Part shown: piece after piece, positions 59,164 through 64,000 of the stretch | Layout: the number at the start of each line of letters is the position of its first letter | How positions within the stretch are numbered: the first letter of the stretch is position 1 | Assembly (NCBI RefSeq): GCF_005845365.1 | Contig: NZ_CP040509.1 | Span: 1,054,001-1,118,000 of the forward strand | Reading direction: 5' to 3' | Origin: Rhodoluna limnophila | Lineage (GTDB): Bacteria > Actinomycetota > Actinomycetes > Actinomycetales > Microbacteriaceae | DNA length: 64,000 bases | Translations under genes and position numbers: made by a program | Notes under the pieces: generated by a model | Seen by the model: the letters and a program-made list of their open reading frames with translations, nothing else | What the model was told of the DNA's origin: nothing | Database searches by the model: none

Positions 59164-61131
59164 ATGTCTCAAGAACTAGATAACCTGCTCCACGAAACTC
59201 GGCACTTTGCTCCGACCGCAGAGTTCAAAAAGCAAGCCAACGCCCAGCCTGAACTCTATGAACAAGCCAAAAATGACCGACTAGGTTTTTGGGCCGAGCA
59301 GGCTAATAGCCTTCACTGGCACCAACCATTCACTCAGGTACTTGACTGGACCAACCCGCCATTTGCCCGGTGGTTTTACGACGGCAAAATCAACATCTCT
59401 TATAACTGCCTCGACCGTCACGTGATTGCTGGGCACGGAGACCGCGTTGCCCTCTACTTTGAGGGCGAACCAGGCGACACCAAGGAATTCACCTACGCCC
59501 AGCTAACTGAAGAGGTCAAGAGGGCCGCAAACGTCCTTATCGGTTTGGGAATCAATCCTGGTGACCGCGTGGCCATCTACATGCCGATGATTCCCGAGGC
59601 AATTATCGCGATGCAGGCAGTTGCCCGAATCGGCGCCGTGCACTCAGTTATTTTCGGTGGCTTCTCTGCAGAATCACTTCACACGCGCATCGAAGACGCA
59701 CAGGCCAAGCTGGTTATCACCGCCGACGGCGGGTACCGCAAGGGCCGCGCTAGCGCGCTAAAGCCGGCGGTCGACGAAGCTCTCGGTGGGGGCAAGTGTC
59801 CATCGGTGAAAAATGTTTTGGTCGTCAAGCGCACCGGCCAAGAGGTTGGCTGGGTTGAAGGCCGCGATCTTGACTGGGCCGAGGCCCTTGCCAGCGAAAA
59901 CCCAGAGCACGAGGCTCAAGGGTTTGAGGCCGAGCACCCGCTCTTTATTCTTTACACCTCTGGTACGACCGGCAAGCCCAAGGGTATTTTGCACACCACC
60001 GGTGGCTACCTAACCCAAGCCGCCTACACGCACAAGAATGTCTTCGACCTGCACGCTGACAGCGATGTTTACTGGTGCACAGCAGACATCGGCTGGATTA
60101 CTGGTCACAGCTATGTGACCTACGGCCCACTAGCCAATGGAGCAACCCAGGTAATTTACGAAGGCACCCCCGAGAGCCCTGACTGGGGACGCTGGTGGAG
60201 CATCGTCGAAAAATACAAGGTCTCGATTTTGTACACCGCCCCAACCGCTATTCGCAGCTTTATGAAGCTCGGCAGCCAAATTCCGAAGCAGCATGACCTC
60301 AGCAGCATCAGGGTTCTGGGCTCGGTTGGTGAACCAATCAACCCTGAGGCATGGATGTGGTACCGCAACGTAATTGGTGGCGGTAGTGCACCAATTGTTG
60401 ACACCTGGTGGCAGACCGAAACCGGCGCGATCATGATCTCTCCGCTACCGGGCATTACAACCCTAAAACCGGGTTCTGCCCAGCGCGCTCTGCCGGGTGT
60501 AAACATTGCGATTTTGGATGACGACGGTAACGGACTCGGAAACGGTCACGCCGGTCTGCTCACCATCACCGAACCGTGGCCATCAATGCTGCGCGGGATC
60601 TGGGGCGACCCAGACCGCTACAAGGAAACTTATTGGTCCAAGTTCAAGAACATCTACTTTGCCGGCGACGGCGCGAAGTTTGATGAGGAGGGCGACCTCT
60701 GGCTTCTTGGTCGAGTTGATGACGTTATGAACGTCTCTGGCCACCGTTTGTCTACAGCTGAAATTGAATCAGCCTTGGTCTCGCACCCGTTTGTGGCTGA
60801 GGCAGCTGTGGTTGGCGCCAAAGATGAGACCACCGGCCAGGCCGTAGTCGCTTTTGTAATTCTGCGACAAAACCAATTAGAAAACGCCGGTTCAGATGCT
60901 GACGTGAGCAAGATTTTGCGCGACCACGTGACTCACGAAATTGGGCCGATCGCACGGCCTCGAACCATCATGGTGGTTTCAGAATTGCCAAAGACGCGCT
61001 CGGGCAAGATCATGCGCCGACTACTTCGCGATGTTGCTGAAGACCGCCCTATCGGTGACGTAACCACACTGGCTGACACCAGTGTTATGGACATCATCAG
61101 CGGCAAGATTGCCGGAGGCGCGAACGACTAG
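59164..61131 (+). CDS. acsA: Acetyl-CoA synthetase
   Basis: 655 residues from ATG 59164, with AAAGGA upstream; an earlier in-frame ATG at 59080 lies in the intergenic AT-rich stretch. ANL-superfamily motifs: LFILYTSGTTGKPKG (P-loop), CTADIGWITGHSYVTYGPL, DTWWQTETGAIMISPLPG and the C-terminal acetylation-prone Lys in RSGKIMRRLLR. It activates acetate to acetyl-CoA with ATP. It fits the acetate symporter encoded at 48-50 kb. It ends at a clear terminator. Confidence 0.96.
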   Translation: MSQELDNLLHETRHFAPTAEFKKQANAQPELYEQAKNDRLGFWAEQANSLHWHQPFTQVLDWTNPPFARWFYDGKINISYNCLDRHVIAGHGDRVALYFEGEPGDTKEFTYAQLTEEVKRAANVLIGLGINPGDRVAIYMPMIPEAIIAMQAVARIGAVHSVIFGGFSAESLHTRIEDAQAKLVITADGGYRKGRASALKPAVDEALGGGKCPSVKNVLVVKRTGQEVGWVEGRDLDWAEALASENPEHEAQGFEAEHPLFILYTSGTTGKPKGILHTTGGYLTQAAYTHKNVFDLHADSDVYWCTADIGWITGHSYVTYGPLANGATQVIYEGTPESPDWGRWWSIVEKYKVSILYTAPTAIRSFMKLGSQIPKQHDLSSIRVLGSVGEPINPEAWMWYRNVIGGGSAPIVDTWWQTETGAIMISPLPGITTLKPGSAQRALPGVNIAILDDDGNGLGNGHAGLLTITEPWPSMLRGIWGDPDRYKETYWSKFKNIYFAGDGAKFDEEGDLWLLGRVDDVMNVSGHRLSTAEIESALVSHPFVAEAAVVGAKDETTGQAVVAFVILRQNQLENAGSDADVSKILRDHVTHEIGPIARPRTIMVVSELPKTRSGKIMRRLLRDVAEDRPIGDVTTLADTSVMDIISGKIAGGAND

Positions 61132-61152
61132 CAAGTCGCTACAATAAATGTC

Positions 61153-61189
61153 GAAGCCCCCAGCTCACTCTCTCTGTGCTGGGGGTTTC
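61153..61189 (+). terminator. Intrinsic terminator after acsA
   Basis: GAAGCCCCCAGC (61153-61164) pairs with GCTGGGGGTTTC (61178-61189), a 12-bp stem with one G-T pair and a 13-nt loop, followed by GCTTTGTTTCTT. It ends the acsA transcript 21 nt after the stop. Confidence 0.8.
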
Positions 61190-61209
61190 GCTTTGTTTCT
61201 TGCTTAGGC

Positions 61210-61812
61210 CTAAAGTGCGTCGACTAGTCCACGCGGATCGTCAGCGAAGAAATCGAGCCTGGTGACCTCAAAGGCTTTTGAGCCTTTAGTGACAAGAACG
61301 GGGTACTTCAATTCGAGAGAAACATTGGTCTGACTCATGGTCACCAAGTTCACTCGGGTCTGCCCTTCAACGTCATCGATTTGAAAACCCTTTGAAGTCT
61401 CGAAGGTGCGTTCGTCGACAAAAGCTGCGTCAATCTGGCTCTTCGGAATGGTCACCTTGAAATTTGGGCCCGAATGAACAACTAGCAGCTCCTGAATCAC
61501 AAAATGTGGGTGCGCTTTCAGGCCGGCGTAAACGCCGACCATGAATAAGAAACCCCAAATACCTAAAATCAGAATCGGCCAGCGAATGGCAGGCCAACGG
61601 CTGAGCACCACATCAAAAATCGGAATTTCCACTGCTGACAGCCCGATAAACACGAACAAAATGGTTCGCATTTCAAGGTAGTAAGAAAAAACCCGAGCCC
61701 CGGCCGGAGCGACCGTCTGTCTCCTTGCAAGCAAGTAGAGGCTGCGCCAGCCGTCGAGCTCCAGCTTGACCGAGAGCCGAAGCAATCGGGTGATGGTTTT
61801 GAAAGCTTGCAT
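61210..61812 (-). CDS. Hypothetical membrane protein (200 aa)
   Basis: 200 residues. Two membrane helices (residues about 49-68 and 75-97) separate an N-terminal region with LWRSLYLLARR-like character from a C-terminal cytosolic-looking domain of beta-strand pattern (FKVTIPKSQIDAAFVDERTF, then NVSLELKYPVLVTKG and ARLDFFADDPRGL). This resembles a small PH-like domain, but I cannot name a family. It starts at the stop of ridA (61812) with a 1-nt overlap, so it is co-translated. Confidence 0.6.
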   Translation of the reverse strand: MQAFKTITRLLRLSVKLELDGWRSLYLLARRQTVAPAGARVFSYYLEMRTILFVFIGLSAVEIPIFDVVLSRWPAIRWPILILGIWGFLFMVGVYAGLKAHPHFVIQELLVVHSGPNFKVTIPKSQIDAAFVDERTFETSKGFQIDDVEGQTRVNLVTMSQTNVSLELKYPVLVTKGSKAFEVTRLDFFADDPRGLVDAL

Positions 61813-62282
61813 TACTTAAATTCGGCGATTAGCTCTACTTCAACGGCTGAATCAAGCGGCAACACTGGCACCCCAACCGCTGATCGAGCGTGCACGCCGG
61901 CATCACCGAATACCTCACCCAAGAACTCGCTGGCGCCATTAATTACGCCAGGCTGTCCGGTGAATTCAGGAATAGATGCCACAAAGCCGACTACCTTGAC
62001 GATGCGAGTCACGCGGTCAAGGTCGCCGATTGAGAGCTTAAGTGCGGCAAGCGCGTTGAGTGCGCACAAACGGGCAAGGTCCTTAGCAACAGCTGGATCA
62101 ACCAGCCCTTCGGACTCTCCGACCTTGCCGGCAGCAGGCAATTTGCCATCGACAAAAGGCAATTGACCTGAGGTGAAGCACAGGTTTCCGGTCACAACTG
62201 ACGGCACATAGGCTGCCACTGGCAACGCAACGGCAGGCAGCGGGTAGCCAAGTTCGATTAGTCGAGCCTCAATACGTGACAT
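61812..62282 (-). CDS. RidA/YjgF family protein
   Basis: 156 residues, the YjgF/RidA fold. SRIEARLIELGYPLPAVALPVAAYVPSVVTGNLCFTSGQLPF is the N-terminal signature with conserved Ser and Gly, followed by VVKVVGFVASIPEFTGQP and a C-terminal Arg-Ser-Ala-x-Gly-Val block (HARSAVGVPVLPLDSAVEVELIAEF) that lines the substrate pocket and includes the key Arg. RidA proteins hydrolyse reactive enamine/imine intermediates. This longer subgroup (about 155 residues) is common in actinobacteria. Coupled by 1 nt to DUF4177 upstream. Confidence 0.93.
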   Translation of the reverse strand: MSRIEARLIELGYPLPAVALPVAAYVPSVVTGNLCFTSGQLPFVDGKLPAAGKVGESEGLVDPAVAKDLARLCALNALAALKLSIGDLDRVTRIVKVVGFVASIPEFTGQPGVINGASEFLGEVFGDAGVHARSAVGVPVLPLDSAVEVELIAEFK

Positions 62283-62446
62283 TAGTTTGACTCCTCGGCA
62301 ATTGGGCGCTTGAAAAACGCGATGTTGCCGCCCATGTTGTTGGCGACGATCTGAACTAGCTCCCAGCCTTCAGAACCCCAGGTGTTCAAAATCGCAGTTT
62401 CTTTGTGTAGCAACAAAGGGGTGGTGATGTACTCCCACTTCAACAT
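62282..62446 (-). CDS. DUF4177 protein (54 aa)
   Basis: 54 residues from ATG 62446 to TAA at 62282; AGAGGA lies upstream. MLKWEYITTPLLLHKETAIL and LNTWGSEGWELVQIVANNM match DUF4177, a small beta-rich domain common in actinobacteria, in which the GWELV motif is conserved. Function unknown. The stop overlaps the ridA start by one base (TAATG). It lies divergent from the PBP gene with 41 bp between starts. Confidence 0.82.
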   Translation of the reverse strand: MLKWEYITTPLLLHKETAILNTWGSEGWELVQIVANNMGGNIAFFKRPIAEESN

Positions 62447-62487
62447 TTACAGAGTCCTCTCAGGTGATGTCCGGTAACCTAGAGTTT

Positions 62488-64000
62488 ATGTCTGGTTCAC
62501 AGAACAAGTCCGCGTCTAAAGCGAGCGGCATCCTAAAATTTACCGGTTTGTCAGCCCTCGTTGGCGTACTCGGAGTGCTTCTTTTGGCCCCAATTGGCCT
62601 TGTTGGGGGCTCTGCTGCCACCACCGGCCTCAACCTCTTTGAGAACCTGCCAACCTACCTAAAGCCAGTTACTGGCTCGCAGGCGTCTACCCTTTATGCC
62701 AATGACGGCGATGAAAAAGTCGTGGTGGCAAATTTCTACCACGAGAACCGAATTTCGATCTCGTACAACGATATGTCAACCAACATCCGCAATGCGGTTG
62801 TGGCCACCGAAGATCCTCGATTCTTTGAGCACGGCGGCGTTGACTGGCTTTCACTCGCTCGCGCTACAGCAACCAACGCAATCTCAGCCGGAAACGGCCC
62901 TGGTGGTTCAACCATCACGATGCAGTACGTCAAGAACTCGTTGGTAGAGGCAGCAAACCTCGCTGGCGACAAAGAGGCCATCGCAGCCGCAACCACAGCC
63001 AGCGGCCTTGAAGGTATCGCAAGAAAGTTCAAAGAGATCCGGATGGCGATTGCGCTGGAAGGCATTTCGAGCAAGCAGGACATCCTTGCTGGGTATTTGA
63101 ACCTGTCATTCTTTGGAAACCAGATCAACGGTATTGAAGCCGCTTCAAACTACTACTTTGGCATCAAGGCAAGTGAACTAAACATTCCGCAGGCAGCACT
63201 GCTGGCGGGTATGTTGAAGTCCCCGAACGACTACAAGCCGGATGAAGAAGGCAACCTCGAGCGCGCCAAGGGCCGCCGCGACTACGTTATCGACAACATG
63301 GCCGCTGAGGGCTACATCACTGGCGCCGAGGCTGACGCCGCCAAGGCCACCCCGATTGAGGTCAACCTGACCCACACCCCTAGCGGTTGTGAGGCCAACC
63401 AAACCACCGCGTTTTTCTGTGACTTCACCGTCTGGACTATCCGCAACAATGTTGAGTTTGGCGCCACCCCAGAAGACCGCGAGAACCTGCTTCGCCGCGG
63501 TGGCCTTCAGATTTACAGCACACTCGACCTAGACGCTCAAACTGCCGCACATGAGGCAACAATGACCTGGGCGCCTTACGATGACCCAAGCCAGATTGGT
63601 TCGGCGACTGTTTCGGTTCAGGCCGGCACCGGGCGCATCCTGGCCATGGCCGAAAACCGAGTTTTTGACCAGACCCAGAGCGAGGACCTTGGCCACACCT
63701 CGGTGAACTATGCAACTGACCGCGAATACGGCGGTTCGTCAGGCTTCCAAACCGGATCTACCTACAAGGTATTCACCTTGGCACAGTGGCTGACAGCTGG
63801 CTTCCACCTGAACGACCACGTTGACGGTCGCGTCAAAGAGTGGGGTCCTGGTGACTTCTCGGCACGCTGTGGCGGAGTTGGCGGCACCTGGAAGCCAAAC
63901 AACATTGTCAAGGAGCCAGAGGACCTAACTGTGGTTCAGGCAACCACAATGTCGGTGAACACTGCCTACGTTGACATGGCCAGCCAGCTTGACCTGTGTG
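62488..64000 (+). CDS. Class A penicillin-binding protein, N-terminal part (runs off the window)
   Basis: 504 codons from ATG 62488 with no stop before the window ends. A short cytoplasmic tail and one membrane helix (GLSALVGVLGVLLLAPIGLV) precede the glycosyltransferase-51 domain with VVATEDPRFFEHGGVDW (catalytic Glu near residue 108), GGSTITMQYVKNSL (usually GGSTITQQ) and IRMAIALEGISSKQDILAGYLN. The transpeptidase domain begins with IYSTLDLDAQTAA and has the active serine in TGSTYKVFTL and SVNTAYVDMA. It makes and cross-links peptidoglycan. Its C-terminal part lies beyond the window, so PASTA domains cannot be assessed. Confidence 0.93.
   Translation, partial: MSGSQNKSASKASGILKFTGLSALVGVLGVLLLAPIGLVGGSAATTGLNLFENLPTYLKPVTGSQASTLYANDGDEKVVVANFYHENRISISYNDMSTNIRNAVVATEDPRFFEHGGVDWLSLARATATNAISAGNGPGGSTITMQYVKNSLVEAANLAGDKEAIAAATTASGLEGIARKFKEIRMAIALEGISSKQDILAGYLNLSFFGNQINGIEAASNYYFGIKASELNIPQAALLAGMLKSPNDYKPDEEGNLERAKGRRDYVIDNMAAEGYITGAEADAAKATPIEVNLTHTPSGCEANQTTAFFCDFTVWTIRNNVEFGATPEDRENLLRRGGLQIYSTLDLDAQTAAHEATMTWAPYDDPSQIGSATVSVQAGTGRILAMAENRVFDQTQSEDLGHTSVNYATDREYGGSSGFQTGSTYKVFTLAQWLTAGFHLNDHVDGRVKEWGPGDFSARCGGVGGTWKPNNIVKEPEDLTVVQATTMSVNTAYVDMASQLDLC

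Overview
The window looks like a chromosomal segment of a high-GC Gram-positive bacterium (Actinobacteria), most likely a small-genome Microbacteriaceae of the freshwater 'Luna' type (Rhodoluna/Aquiluna relatives). The reasons are: a mycobacteria-like gene order (ppk beside a NUDIX-histidine phosphatase fusion; tmk, holB and topA beside a reduced Tad locus, then acs); actinobacteria-specific families (DUF4244, Rv3654c-type TadE-like protein, GlnR-type orphan regulator, FABP/nitrobindin-like protein); moderate GC content judged by eye; very tight packing with many 1-4 nt overlaps; and frequent TTG/GTG starts. The genus is inference. No insertion sequence, prophage, integrase, CRISPR array or rRNA was seen.

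Layout. 1-1.2 kb: edge of a ygfZ-like gene, a nitrobindin-like protein and small membrane proteins. 1.2-9.8 kb: phosphate block with a GlnR-type regulator, polyphosphate kinase, MutT1-like enzyme, an EamA exporter and pstSCAB. 9.8-13.0 kb: glycerol use (glpK, glpD). 13.1 kb: tRNA-Lys with its terminator. 13.3-24.8 kb: a type IVa pilus operon read as SBP lipoprotein-pilB-pilT-pilC-pilA-two minor pilins-590 aa PilX/beta-solenoid protein-pilD-pilM-pilN-pilO. 24.9-33 kb: an O-acyltransferase, small proteins, two SDR enzymes, gluconokinase, PhnA, DUF1737 and the low-affinity phosphate transporter Pit. 33-36.3 kb: galactose genes (galM, galT, galK). 36.3-48 kb: succinate-semialdehyde dehydrogenase, two PBP4-type carboxypeptidases around a CopC-like protein, an MBL-fold hydrolase, a metal P-type ATPase, TrkH/TrkA, tRNA-Thr, an MpaB-like protein and an unknown membrane protein. 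48-56 kb: acetate symporter plus DUF485 partner, a secreted peptidase-like hydrolase, holB, tmk and topA. 56.2-59 kb: a minimal Tad-like secretion/pilus locus headed by an apparent 6C-type small RNA. 59.1-64 kb: acsA, small conserved genes and the start of a class A penicillin-binding protein.

How parts connect. Both phosphate importers (pstS and pit) are preceded by GTTMACC-type repeats in 11-nt phase, the pattern of actinobacterial PHO boxes, and polyphosphate metabolism sits next to pst. Acetate uptake (symporter) and activation (AcsA) lie on either side of the Tad/topA block. Two separate pilus machines are present: a full type IVa system with both extension and retraction ATPases, and the reduced Tad system. 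In two operons a strong hairpin follows the gene whose product is needed in excess (pstS, pilA), suggesting that partial termination sets the protein ratio.

The items most worth a second look are the 6C-like RNA, the 590-residue pilus-operon protein that joins a PilX-like N-terminus to a bactofilin-like repeat region, the solute-binding lipoprotein at the head of the pilus operon, and the paired PHO boxes.
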